From Parabacteroides sp. AM08-6 (GTDB lineage Bacteria; Bacteroidota; Bacteroidia; Bacteroidales; Tannerellaceae), in contig NZ_QRMP01000001.1 in the NCBI RefSeq assembly GCF_003473295.1, positions 62,001 to 126,000 on the forward strand: DNA of 64,000 nt, written 5' to 3'. Below the pieces are notes generated by a model. That model ran no database searches and was not told the DNA's origin. It worked only from the letters and a program-made list of their open reading frames with translations. The position numbers and the translations under genes are program-made. Below are positions 37,672 through 46,993 of the stretch, in pieces (the stretch's first letter is position 1; every line of letters begins with the position of its first letter).

Positions 37672-38142
37672 TTATTTTACCTTTTTATAAGTCATGACAT
37701 AGTAATATTCGTCATCCTGAATATAGAGGACAAGTTCTGTGTTACTCAATTTTTCAATTTTGGCAGAGTCTTTATCTCCGTCTTCGTCGATAAGGGTCAG
37801 AATATTATTGTTGATTCGCCATTCTCCATTTATGTCATAATCTAAAATCTTTTCTCCATCCTCCGTATAATAACCGTAATTCCGGATAGAACCATCTTTT
37901 CTGAAAATAAAAACGTCCGACTCTTCGTCTACTGTGTAAGTGTCATGATATAGCACTTTGTCCTTGCTTGTATCATAACCAATATCGTCAACGATAACCC
38001 ATGTACCGACTATTTTTGAGTTATTAACGCTTCCTCCATAGTCAATATCATCGTCACCATCGTTATCATCGCCACAGGAAGATAAAGAAAACATTAGACA
38101 CAGGGATAACAGAGTCATAAAAGAAAGTAAATGCTTTTTCAT
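37672..38142 (-). CDS. Small secreted lipoprotein, lipocalin-like
   Basis: 156 aa from ATG 38142; MKKHLLSFMTLLSLCLMFSLSSC gives a type II signal with a following Asp-rich spacer (GDDNDGDDDIDYGG). The longer ORF to 38418 would overlap nhaC and puts junk before the signal. The body (KIVGTWVIVDD, VFIFRKDGSIRNYGY, GEWRINNNILTLI, LSNTELVLYIQDDEY) has the rhythm of the short lipocalin-like beta-barrel lipoproteins common in Bacteroidales. Function unknown. A -7-like element TAGATTTG is at 38242-38235. Confidence 0.8.
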   Translation of the reverse strand: MKKHLLSFMTLLSLCLMFSLSSCGDDNDGDDDIDYGGSVNNSKIVGTWVIVDDIGYDTSKDKVLYHDTYTVDEESDVFIFRKDGSIRNYGYYTEDGEKILDYDINGEWRINNNILTLIDEDGDKDSAKIEKLSNTELVLYIQDDEYYYVMTYKKVK

Positions 38143-38350
38143 ACCAATAAATTGAGGGTCATCTAAGCCTGATTCGATGACAGTTAATAGTAATCGGCAA
38201 TCAGGTTTGCCGTTTTTATACTCTTTATTACGTGCAAATCTATGGAATGGAGAGAATAAGAAAAAATACAAGAATTTATTTGGAGAATATTGAGCTACCA
38301 GAGAAGATATTCGGACGAAAAAAACAACTATTCGGATAAATTTATTCTTC

Positions 38351-39673
38351 TTAATAAACCGGGTCTTTCTGTTTTGTGAATTTTCGCGGGTAATTAAATA
38401 GAATGGCCAACAGTGCACCGGCGCCTAATAGATAAGGATAATACAAATATTGCATGATTTCGATGGGGGAGGTATGCCCTAAGCCGGCCGCCATCAGAAG
38501 TTGGGCTCCATAAGGAATGATTCCTTGGACAAAGCAGGAGAATATGTCCAGCAAACTGGCACTGCGACGGGGGTCTATGTGAAAACGGTCGGCTATGTCT
38601 TTCGCTATAGGTCCTGCCATGATAAGGGCTATCGTATTGTTGGCTGTGCAAAGATTTGCAAAACTAATCAGAGCGGCAATACTGGCTTCCGCTCCTTTTT
38701 TAGAACGAATGTGTGACGTTAGTTTCAGGATAATCCAGTCGATACCACCGTTGTAACGAATCATTTCAAGCATTCCACCCGCCAGAAGTGTGACAATAAT
38801 AAGTTCGCCCATATTCGTGATACCCAACCCCATCGAGGCTGTCCATCCCCAGATATTGAAACCGTTTGTAAATAATCCGACAATTCCGGAAAGCACGATG
38901 CCTATCAGTAGGACGAGCATTACGTTTATCCCGCAAATAGCCGTTACCAGAACAACAAGGTAGGGCAGTACTTTCATCCATTCTATCGGTCCTGTTTCGT
39001 AGCTGCTGTCCATCCCACTTCCTATCAGAATATAGAGGAAGCCGGTAAAGAGAGCAATGGGAAGGGCTATGCGGATATTTACCTTGAATTTATCGCTCAT
39101 GTTGCACCCTTGTGTACGGGTTGCTACAATAGTCGTGTCGGAAATGAAAGAAAGATTATCGCCGAACATCGCCCCACTGACGACAACACCCAGCATTAAG
39201 GCATCCGGCATCCCTGTTTTGTCGGCAATACCGACCGCTACAGGCGCCAGTGCGACAATTGTACCGACCGAAGTACCGACTGAAATAGATATGAAGCAGG
39301 CTGCAAGAAATATGCCGGCGGCAAGCAAATTGCCTGGTAAGATGGACATTGCCAGATTGACGGTAGCATCGACGGCTCCCATTGCTTTTGCTGTTTGGGC
39401 AAATACACCGGCCAAGATAAAAATAAGTACCATCAGCATGATGTTGCTGTTGGCGGCTCCCCGGCAGAATTGTTCGATGCGATTGCTCAATTTCCCTCCT
39501 TTGGAGATGGCAATAGCGACTATCGAAGCAATGACAAATGCGACAGTGATAGGCATCTTATAGAAATCGCCTGCAATAATCGATACGACCAAATAGGAGA
39601 GAAGGAATACTGCTAAAGGAATAAGTGCCCAAGCATTCGGTGTGTGATGAAGCGGAGAGTTCGTATTATCCAT
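38351..39673 (-). CDS. nhaC: Na+/H+ antiporter, NhaC family
   Basis: 440 aa polytopic inner-membrane protein, about 11-12 helices. GTSVGTIVALAPVAVGIA and VSGAMFGDNLSFISDTTIVA are the NhaC/ArsB-superfamily core motifs, with conserved Asp residues for cation exchange. FANLCTANNTIALIMAGPIA and VQGIIPYGAQLLMAAGL complete the inverted repeat. It should expel Na+ (or exchange an amino acid such as malate/lactate in some relatives) using protons. It ends the leftward unit and is 13 bp behind the DUF5686 gene. Symbol by family; specificity not proven. Confidence 0.85.
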   Translation of the reverse strand: MDNTNSPLHHTPNAWALIPLAVFLLSYLVVSIIAGDFYKMPITVAFVIASIVAIAISKGGKLSNRIEQFCRGAANSNIMLMVLIFILAGVFAQTAKAMGAVDATVNLAMSILPGNLLAAGIFLAACFISISVGTSVGTIVALAPVAVGIADKTGMPDALMLGVVVSGAMFGDNLSFISDTTIVATRTQGCNMSDKFKVNIRIALPIALFTGFLYILIGSGMDSSYETGPIEWMKVLPYLVVLVTAICGINVMLVLLIGIVLSGIVGLFTNGFNIWGWTASMGLGITNMGELIIVTLLAGGMLEMIRYNGGIDWIILKLTSHIRSKKGAEASIAALISFANLCTANNTIALIMAGPIAKDIADRFHIDPRRSASLLDIFSCFVQGIIPYGAQLLMAAGLGHTSPIEIMQYLYYPYLLGAGALLAILFNYPRKFTKQKDPVY

Positions 39674-39686
39674 TTTCAGTCCTCAA

Positions 39687-42272
39687 TTAGAATGTAAATC
39701 GAAGTGCAATGCGGACTCCACCTTTTTTTATACCCGGATGGTTCAGATAGGTCAGGCGACGATAGTAATCGATGCGCAATATTTTGAAAATGTTCTCTAA
39801 ACCTATGCTGGCTTCCATATAAGGAGTCTTTCCTAACGGTTGCGTACCGTCGGGCAACAGGAATAAGTTTGGGGTAAGTGACGGATTATTCTTATCTGTC
39901 AAACCACCGTAAATACCGTTGAATGAAATTACTTCACGCAATCTGAACCATTTAATGCCCGGGATACGGTTTAATATCCAACCTTTCAGATAATAGGTAG
40001 CGTTGAACGAAACATATTGGTCTGTCACGAACTCCAACGCGCTCATCATGTGGAAGGCTTCGGGTTGGATGGTGATGGATTGGTTGGTATTAGGCAATAT
40101 CAGAAGAGGAAAAGGAACTTTATTCCAGACTTTTCCGGCTTTTAACTGTGCATCGATATGACCGAACGAAGATAGCCAGATGCGTTTTTCGGCACTGATT
40201 TCCGTATGGTTGAAATTATAATCTCCGCCGAGTATACCTTTCACCCCTAATTGGTGGGTAAGTTTGAATACCGGGGCGTCTTTGGATAGATTGAATACGG
40301 ATTCTTTACCTGTACGTCCGTTATAGGCACGTTCGCCCGGTGCAAAGCGTAATTGAGTCCCTACTTCGGATGTTGTGAAATCATTGATGCGGAATAAGTT
40401 TCCTTTGTCATTACGCAGGATATATTGTAAAGTCCCGGCAGCTTTGTTGTTTTGGTTAATTACCCATGATTTCCAAGTTAATCCGTTTAGCCATTCTTTT
40501 TCATATTGTAACATACTTTTCCGGATATACTGCATTTTAGTAACCGGTTCACCGACCTTCCAAGCGACAAAAATGTTATCCTTGCTGGTGAATAGGAAGT
40601 CTTGTCCGGGAGTATATACATCATATTCCTGAATGAATGAAAGGTTGTTGACCGGACTTTCTCCTTCATGATAAGCTTTTTTGTTGAAACTATGTGTTAG
40701 TTTCAAATTATATTTCAGCTTACGATCGTTGGTCCCATAAGCCAGATAGCCGCTGGCAAACCAGTAAGGACTGAGATTGGCTGTTGTCATACCCCCTACG
40801 CGCATACGGAAGCCTTCGAGATGATTGGCACTGAAAGTCGTGTTCATCGGTCCGAAATCGAATTTTGTAACTTTCTTATCGTTTGCTGTCGGGATGTAAC
40901 CGGTAATTAGGATTTCAGCCGTTTTAATAATGGCATTGAAGGCAGGAACCTTACGCAGTTGTGCTAATAAATCTTTCAGGGCATCTTCCTTTTCTTTTAA
41001 CGGAACAGGGCGGTTGTGTACCCAGAAGGTATCTGCTTGTATGGTTGCTTCCGGCAGGATATGTGTCGGACCAAGGAGCTGAAAGACAGAGTCCGCTTCT
41101 TGGAAATTGAAATTGTATTTATCGTAGTTACGTAGTTGATGGGCGTATAGTTGCTGAGCTCCTTTTACCACATAGAAGTTAATATATGTGTTTTCATTGC
41201 TGAGTACCCAGGTACTGTCAGGCAAGCGTTTGAACTCTTGTTCGATACGAAGTTTGTCTACCCAGTTCAGGTTAATGTTGACGGGGGTGTTGAGTAGAAA
41301 TTTCTTCACGGCATAATTACCGTCCAGAGTAATATAAAGATGCCCGGTAAAACCGTAACTTTCACTGTTTACAGGGACAAAAGCCAAATCGACACATTTG
41401 TCTCCACCTATATCCAGCGTATCCATAATATAATACTTATAATAAGTGGTTGCCAGCGTAGAAGATAGCGGGCTGACGAAACGGTTCAGCAGGATAGGGA
41501 CGTTATTATCGAAGATGTTGATACTTTTAAATATTTCTTCCAGATTGGAGGTGATACCGCCGCCATCATCGAGCGTTTTGTCGATACCTTGCATCCGTTT
41601 AGCCTTCGTGATAGTTTTTGTTGTTTTGGGACTTTTCCGATAATAAACGTCAGACAGATTTTCACGAACGGAGAGTGTCAGTATGGGCTTGCCGTTAAAT
41701 TCGGATGTGTCCAGATAGTTCTTGATGAACTTGAATTTTTGAAGGAATTTGTTCTTGTCTAAGTTCGGATTGAAATTATCCAGCGACAGACTCAGTTTTT
41801 CGTATACTTCAGTTTTATATTCGTCCCTAGCTTCAATGCGGTTCTCATTCTTATGTTCGATGACTTTCTTGATAAGTTCGACAGCCGGATTGTCTTTACG
41901 GGAATATTTTTCGCGTTTGGGTTTGATTACGACTTCGGATATTTCAAAAGATGCCGGTTTAAGCAGAATTTCCACCCCATCGTTTTTTTGTCCCGGTTTG
42001 AGGGTGATTGTTTTAGTATCATACCCCAGTGAGGTGGCTGCTAACTTCGTGTATCCTTTATCGTTTTGCAAGGTGAACATCCCGTCATCATCAGTCATAT
42101 CCCCGATAGTCGAGCCTTCAAAGTAAACGGATACGAACGGAAGGGGTTCGTTTGTCACGGAGTCTTTTACGATACCGGAAGCCGAGGTAATGCTCTGAGC
42201 ATAAGTTATGGAAATACCTGTCACTGTCTGTAACAGGACTAACAGTAATATATAGCGGATAATTCTTACCAT
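39687..42272 (-). CDS. DUF5686 outer-membrane protein with carboxypeptidase-regulatory-like domain
   Basis: 861 aa. Signal peptide MVRIIRYILLLVLLQTVTGISITYA; residues 27-115 form a CarboxypepD_reg-like beta-sandwich (GIVKDSVTNEPLPFVSVYFE). Then comes the DUF5686 region, predicted as a beta-barrel that ends in YLNHPGIKKGGVRIALRFTF. The terminal aromatic F matches outer-membrane insertion signals. Members are common in Bacteroidota outer membranes and their function is unsettled. The next gene is nhaC after 13 bp, so the two may be co-transcribed. A large hairpin separates it from the mannosidase gene. Confidence 0.85.
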   Translation of the reverse strand: MVRIIRYILLLVLLQTVTGISITYAQSITSASGIVKDSVTNEPLPFVSVYFEGSTIGDMTDDDGMFTLQNDKGYTKLAATSLGYDTKTITLKPGQKNDGVEILLKPASFEISEVVIKPKREKYSRKDNPAVELIKKVIEHKNENRIEARDEYKTEVYEKLSLSLDNFNPNLDKNKFLQKFKFIKNYLDTSEFNGKPILTLSVRENLSDVYYRKSPKTTKTITKAKRMQGIDKTLDDGGGITSNLEEIFKSINIFDNNVPILLNRFVSPLSSTLATTYYKYYIMDTLDIGGDKCVDLAFVPVNSESYGFTGHLYITLDGNYAVKKFLLNTPVNINLNWVDKLRIEQEFKRLPDSTWVLSNENTYINFYVVKGAQQLYAHQLRNYDKYNFNFQEADSVFQLLGPTHILPEATIQADTFWVHNRPVPLKEKEDALKDLLAQLRKVPAFNAIIKTAEILITGYIPTANDKKVTKFDFGPMNTTFSANHLEGFRMRVGGMTTANLSPYWFASGYLAYGTNDRKLKYNLKLTHSFNKKAYHEGESPVNNLSFIQEYDVYTPGQDFLFTSKDNIFVAWKVGEPVTKMQYIRKSMLQYEKEWLNGLTWKSWVINQNNKAAGTLQYILRNDKGNLFRINDFTTSEVGTQLRFAPGERAYNGRTGKESVFNLSKDAPVFKLTHQLGVKGILGGDYNFNHTEISAEKRIWLSSFGHIDAQLKAGKVWNKVPFPLLILPNTNQSITIQPEAFHMMSALEFVTDQYVSFNATYYLKGWILNRIPGIKWFRLREVISFNGIYGGLTDKNNPSLTPNLFLLPDGTQPLGKTPYMEASIGLENIFKILRIDYYRRLTYLNHPGIKKGGVRIALRFTF

Positions 42273-42375
42273 GTATTTAACGTTATTCCTTCTCGGATAA
42301 TGCAGTGGACAAAGGTATGATTTTTATCGGGAAGAGCGATAGAGGCGATATTAATAATCTTTAATCGGAAAGCTT

Positions 42376-42424
42376 GTCTTTGCTCTCCTAAAAGTTCGAC
42401 CGGAGCTTTTAGGAGAGCAAAGAC
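42376..42424. terminator. Perfect 19-bp hairpin after the beta-mannosidase gene
   Basis: GTCTTTGCTCTCCTAAAAG (42376-42394) and CTTTTAGGAGAGCAAAGAC (42406-42424) are exact complements with an 11-base loop. It lies 9 bases past the mannosidase stop on the leftward strand. The T-run is weak, but the stem is very stable. Confidence 0.7.
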
Positions 42425-42432
42425 TGATTCTT

Positions 42433-45036
42433 TTAATAGGCGTCGGCGATACTTTCGCTTCTCAATTGTTTATCGAATGTCGCTTTATCGAGCTTTGTGG
42501 TTACGTGGATAGTAACCGGCTCACCTGGCAACAGGTCGAAGTAATTGTCGGAGAAGAAGTTGTCGATACCATCAATGCTCAGGAAAACACCACGTGCAAA
42601 GACATCGCTCATGACGGTCACGTCATAACCGTCTCCTGCCGGAACGGAAGTCATTTGAATGTCGGCTTTCGGGAAGTCTATGTCTTTGAACCGGGTAAAA
42701 AAGTAGTTGTTGGATATTATTTCACCGTCCTTACCGCTTTCGGTAAAACGGGCGTTTACCACAACTTCGTTGGGGTTTTTACCGTTCAAAACGCTTTCAA
42801 TGGGGGCGGAGAACTGCGATTTGCTTGTATTGGCGGGCAAGGTAAGATTAGTTTTCTTTTCGAACAGAATATTCCCTTTCAAGTCCATTACACGAATATC
42901 GAGTTGTCCTTTAGTCGGTTTCAAGCGGTCGGATACGATATAAACGTGCAACGTACCGTCTTCTGCAATCGGGGATACAAGGATATCGCGGTATGCTTTC
43001 TTCGCAAAGTAATGTTGTGCTTTCCAGCGTCCGTAATAATCGCGGCTGGACCAGGATGCTACCGGCCAGCAGTCGTTGTGCTGCCAAAAAAGCGTACCCA
43101 TATTATACGACATCATGCGGCGATGTGCTTCAATAGCTGTCTTGATGGCATCCCCTTGGAGTAATTGTCCCATATAAAGAAAATTAGGGAAATCCTTCGG
43201 TTTGCGATATTCGTTCAGCAAATACCATTCAATTAGGCCGTTGGCATGGCTACCACCACGCTGATGAGCCATCATTACGTCCGAATAGATATTATGGTCG
43301 CGTTCTTCCGGTGCGTATTTCAATACAGACTGATATTCAGGGAAGGATTGGAAACCGTATTCGGAAAAGAAACGGGCACGTATCTTGTTATAATTGGCAA
43401 TGCTGTCCTTGGCATGCCATACACCCCAATAGTGGGCATCGCCATTAGGATTCCAGTTTGTAGTGCCACTTTCGCATTTGGCATCCGGATTGCCTCCGTA
43501 AGGAGAAGACGGCCAGTAGAAAGCTGTCGGGTCATATTCCTTTACTACTTCGGGAAGGAGTTTGTGAAAGAGGTCTTTATCATCTTTACGCATTTCTTCC
43601 AATACACCCAGTTTTTCATATTTCGGCATCCAACCCCAGTTAAACCAAGCGGTATGGTTTTCGTTGTTACCGCACCAGATGGCAATACATGGATGGTTAC
43701 GGAGGCGGACTACATTGTCGATAGCTTCCTGTTTGATGTTAGCCAATCGTTCCGGTGTCATAGGGTAAGTGCTGCAAGCAAACATGAAGTCTTGCCAAAC
43801 CATGATGCCGTATTTGTCGCATAAATCGTAGAAAATGTCGTTTTCATAGATACCGCCGCCCCATACACGAAGCATATTCATGTTGGCATTGACAGCATCG
43901 AGAATCGTTTTTTCGTAACGTTCGGGAGTAACACGCGGTAGGAAATTATCTTGCGGAATATAATTGGCCCCTTTGGCGAATACAGGTTTACCGTTTAGTT
44001 CAAAATAGAAAGTAGTGCCGGCTTCGTCTTTTTTGCGGATTACTTTCAGACTGCGGATGCCGATATTGGTTGTTTGAGAGTCGGCTATTTTACCGTCTAT
44101 GGTAACAGTGGCAGTGAAAGGATACAGGTGAGCTTCCCCCAGACCGTTTGTCCACCAGAGTTTCGGGTTATTTACGATGAGATTTATCTCTATCAGGTTT
44201 GTCCCTTTTTTGACAGGGGTTGTTTTAGTCCAAGTGGTTTTGATACCATCGGCTTTAATGGTCAAGGTCGCTTCACCGTCTTTATCGGCGATTACTTCCA
44301 CACGTGTTTTAATATCGGCACGTTTGGTATTCACTTTTTCCTGAATGTATTGTACATTATCGATACGGGCATCGTTCCATCCAATTAAATAGGCAGGACG
44401 CCAGATACCGCTTGTTACCAGGCGAGGCCCCCAGTCCCAACCATAATGATAACCGGCTTTACGGGCGAAGACACTAACCTTTTTGTCGAAAATACCGCCG
44501 TTTTCGGATTGGTCGTTACCGGCTTCAACCGGATATTTCAGGGCATCGAAGTTCGGCAAATCAACTTTAATAGGGGAATGGAAATAGATACGAAGTTCAT
44601 TTCCATCCTTTTTCAGTAAACTTTTTACCGAAACGACCCATTCGCGAAACATATTGTTTGCTTTCAGAATACAGGAGTCATTCAAATAAACGTCTGCATA
44701 AGTGTCGAGTCCTTTGAAATCCAAATCAATATTATCTTTATCGAATACTTCGGGAGCGACATCCAAGGTCGTTTTGTATTCCCAGTCTTCTTTGTCCACC
44801 CATTGAACACCGCGTTCATTCAGGCGGTAGAAAGGGTCTTCGATAATTTTATTATCCATTAAGTCTGTTTGGACTACTCCCGGCACTGTAGCCGGATACC
44901 AGTTATTGCCACGAACCTGTTTGAAGGTCCAGCCGCTGTCGATGTTTTGTTTAGCTACTCCATCAGCCTTTACCGGTGATGCCGCAACGAGTGCGGAAGC
45001 GAGGGCTAAAATGGATACTGTTGTTTTGTAACGCAT
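42433..45036 (-). CDS. GH2 beta-mannosidase
   Basis: 867 aa, exported (signal peptide ends near SPVKA). Hydrolyses terminal beta-mannose, as from N-glycan cores or mannan oligosaccharides. GH2 order: sugar-binding jelly roll (SGWTFKQVRGNNWYPATVPG, DTYADVYLNDSCILKANNMF), Ig-like domain, TIM-barrel, C-terminal Ig domains. LRVWGGGIYENDIFYDLCDKYGI and VWQDFMFACSTYP are mannosidase-specific. CIAIWCGNNENHTAWFNWG holds the acid/base Glu and RARFFSEYGFQSFPEYQS the nucleophile Glu. Leftward unit with the acyl-CoA ligase 23 bp upstream; no SusC/D nearby. Confidence 0.92.
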   Translation of the reverse strand: MRYKTTVSILALASALVAASPVKADGVAKQNIDSGWTFKQVRGNNWYPATVPGVVQTDLMDNKIIEDPFYRLNERGVQWVDKEDWEYKTTLDVAPEVFDKDNIDLDFKGLDTYADVYLNDSCILKANNMFREWVVSVKSLLKKDGNELRIYFHSPIKVDLPNFDALKYPVEAGNDQSENGGIFDKKVSVFARKAGYHYGWDWGPRLVTSGIWRPAYLIGWNDARIDNVQYIQEKVNTKRADIKTRVEVIADKDGEATLTIKADGIKTTWTKTTPVKKGTNLIEINLIVNNPKLWWTNGLGEAHLYPFTATVTIDGKIADSQTTNIGIRSLKVIRKKDEAGTTFYFELNGKPVFAKGANYIPQDNFLPRVTPERYEKTILDAVNANMNMLRVWGGGIYENDIFYDLCDKYGIMVWQDFMFACSTYPMTPERLANIKQEAIDNVVRLRNHPCIAIWCGNNENHTAWFNWGWMPKYEKLGVLEEMRKDDKDLFHKLLPEVVKEYDPTAFYWPSSPYGGNPDAKCESGTTNWNPNGDAHYWGVWHAKDSIANYNKIRARFFSEYGFQSFPEYQSVLKYAPEERDHNIYSDVMMAHQRGGSHANGLIEWYLLNEYRKPKDFPNFLYMGQLLQGDAIKTAIEAHRRMMSYNMGTLFWQHNDCWPVASWSSRDYYGRWKAQHYFAKKAYRDILVSPIAEDGTLHVYIVSDRLKPTKGQLDIRVMDLKGNILFEKKTNLTLPANTSKSQFSAPIESVLNGKNPNEVVVNARFTESGKDGEIISNNYFFTRFKDIDFPKADIQMTSVPAGDGYDVTVMSDVFARGVFLSIDGIDNFFSDNYFDLLPGEPVTIHVTTKLDKATFDKQLRSESIADAY

Positions 45037-45059
45037 AAATATCAGGTTTTAATGATGTG

Positions 45060-46964
45060 TTATCCTAAAGCTTTTTTATTCTCTTCGTTTATCGGATTTT
45101 TGCCTTCCGGTGTATATAAATATTCAATTCGGACAGCGTAGGCCTTTTCTACTTTGCCGCGTACGATTTTCATTGTACTGTTTACCATGCCGTTTTGTTC
45201 GGTAAAAGATTCCGGGAGAACAGCGAATGTGGTCGGCAACCAACGGTCCGGGAAAAGTGACGACAGGTCACCGCCTTTACGGAAACGGTTTATCTGTGTT
45301 TGGAGGATGCGGATGGCTTCCTCTTTACCTTTATCCGACGATAAATCCAGATGGGAGTGGGACAGAAGATTTTTCAGTTTTTCTTTGTTTGGAACTATAA
45401 GGGCTACAGTATACGGGTTTTGATTGTTATACAAAATAATCTGTTCAATGCAGGAGGAATGTTCTACTAAAGCCTCTTCGATACCTTCCGGACTGTATTT
45501 TTCACCGTCACTACCAATTAACAGGCTTTTGAAACGTCCCAAAACATAAAGAAGTCCATCTTTTCCCATATAACCCATATCGCCGGTATAGAGCCAGCCA
45601 TTGCGAACTGTTTCGGTTGTGGCTATCGGGTTTTTCCAATAGCCTGCCATCACATTTTCGCCCCGTATTATGATTTCTCCTTTTTCGCCGATTGGAAGCT
45701 CGTTTCCGTCCATATCACATATTTTCAGTTCAAGCGGTTGGACAAGGATACCACTGCTACCGAATGTATGGCGTTTGGGACCGTTAGTGGAAATGACGGG
45801 AGTGGCTTCACTCAGACCATATCCTTGATACATGGGCAAACCGATTGCATAAAAGAACTTTTGTAAATCTTTATCCAGCAAAGCGCCTCCTCCGATAAAG
45901 AATTTAAGTTCTCCTCCAAAATTCTCGCGAACTTTCCTGAAAAGTATTTTGTCGAAAAGGCTAACTAACGGTTTCAGGAATATACGGAAACCTCGTCCTT
46001 TTTCTTCTCCGCCGTCACCGTTGTAAATATAGGCAGTGTGCAAGGCTAAGTGAAAAAGGCGTTCTACATTTTTACCTTGTGTACGGATACCTTGCTCAAT
46101 ACTTTTCCTGAAATTCTTGGCTAAGGCAGGAACGCTTAATATCAGGTAGGGCTTAAATTCTTTAATATTGACAGGTATATTCTTTAGTGTCTCCATGCCT
46201 GTCCGTCCCACTTGTACAGTTGCAACGGAAGCTCCTTTCGACATAAAAATATAGAAACCGACAACATGGGCAAAACAATGATCCAAAGGTAAAATGACCA
46301 ATGTACGCCAAGTTTCGTCAATATCGACACATGTAAGTGCTTGTTCAACATTAGCCGTATAATTCCGGTGTGTCAGGATTACCCCTTTCGGGTCTGCTGT
46401 TGTTCCGGAGGTATAGGTAATGGTGGCGTAATCGTCATTTTGCAGATTTTTCCCGGTGGAGAGGAATTCATCCAGTGGATGTTTTGTTAAATATTCTTTT
46501 CCCATCTGCAAGACCTCGGATAGGAGGATTTCCTTTTCTTGATAGTCTGTTTGTTTATCAATTACAATTACTTTCTTAACAAGTGGGAGTTTATCTATAA
46601 TATTCCGGATTTTTTTCAGTTGGTTTCCGGATACTAATATATACTTGACATCAGCGTGTTGCAAACGGAATAATAAATCGTTTGCTTCTTCCAATTTGAT
46701 AGAAAGCGGAACATTTACCGCTCCGGCATAAAACATCGCTAATTCTCCGATAATCCAAGCATTACGACCTTCACTCAGCAGCGCCATATTGTCGCCTTTC
46801 TTTACACCGAGGGCAACAAATCCGGCACCTTCCGTATAGACTTGTTCTTTTACTTCCTTATAAGAGGTCGGAATAAATTTGTCTGTGAGTTTTTCCCACA
46901 GGAAGGGATTGTCGGGAAATTGCTTTACCGAACTTTCGAATAGGTCTACCAATGTCTTTTTCAT
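45060..46964 (-). CDS. Long-chain fatty-acid--CoA ligase
   Basis: 634 aa AMP-forming ANL-family enzyme that activates fatty acids as acyl-CoA. ATITYTSGTTADPKGVILTH is the P-loop (A3), MYQGYGLSEATPVIS the A5 region, and GWLYTGDMGYMGKDGLLYVLGRFKS the A7-A8 hinge. IGSDGEKYSPEGIEEAL follows. N-terminus MKKTLVDLFESSVKQFPDNPFLWEK. It resembles FadD15/long-chain types, membrane-associated at the cytoplasmic face. It starts 29 bp after mfd on the same strand, so likely read from the mfd promoter, together with the mannosidase gene. Confidence 0.9.
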   Translation of the reverse strand: MKKTLVDLFESSVKQFPDNPFLWEKLTDKFIPTSYKEVKEQVYTEGAGFVALGVKKGDNMALLSEGRNAWIIGELAMFYAGAVNVPLSIKLEEANDLLFRLQHADVKYILVSGNQLKKIRNIIDKLPLVKKVIVIDKQTDYQEKEILLSEVLQMGKEYLTKHPLDEFLSTGKNLQNDDYATITYTSGTTADPKGVILTHRNYTANVEQALTCVDIDETWRTLVILPLDHCFAHVVGFYIFMSKGASVATVQVGRTGMETLKNIPVNIKEFKPYLILSVPALAKNFRKSIEQGIRTQGKNVERLFHLALHTAYIYNGDGGEEKGRGFRIFLKPLVSLFDKILFRKVRENFGGELKFFIGGGALLDKDLQKFFYAIGLPMYQGYGLSEATPVISTNGPKRHTFGSSGILVQPLELKICDMDGNELPIGEKGEIIIRGENVMAGYWKNPIATTETVRNGWLYTGDMGYMGKDGLLYVLGRFKSLLIGSDGEKYSPEGIEEALVEHSSCIEQIILYNNQNPYTVALIVPNKEKLKNLLSHSHLDLSSDKGKEEAIRILQTQINRFRKGGDLSSLFPDRWLPTTFAVLPESFTEQNGMVNSTMKIVRGKVEKAYAVRIEYLYTPEGKNPINEENKKALG

Positions 46965-46993
46965 TGCTTTGATATCTTTATGAGTTTAACAAT

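Noticed and set aside
38143..38418. N-terminal extension of the small lipoprotein ORF
   Set aside because: Overlaps the end of nhaC and precedes a clean lipoprotein signal.
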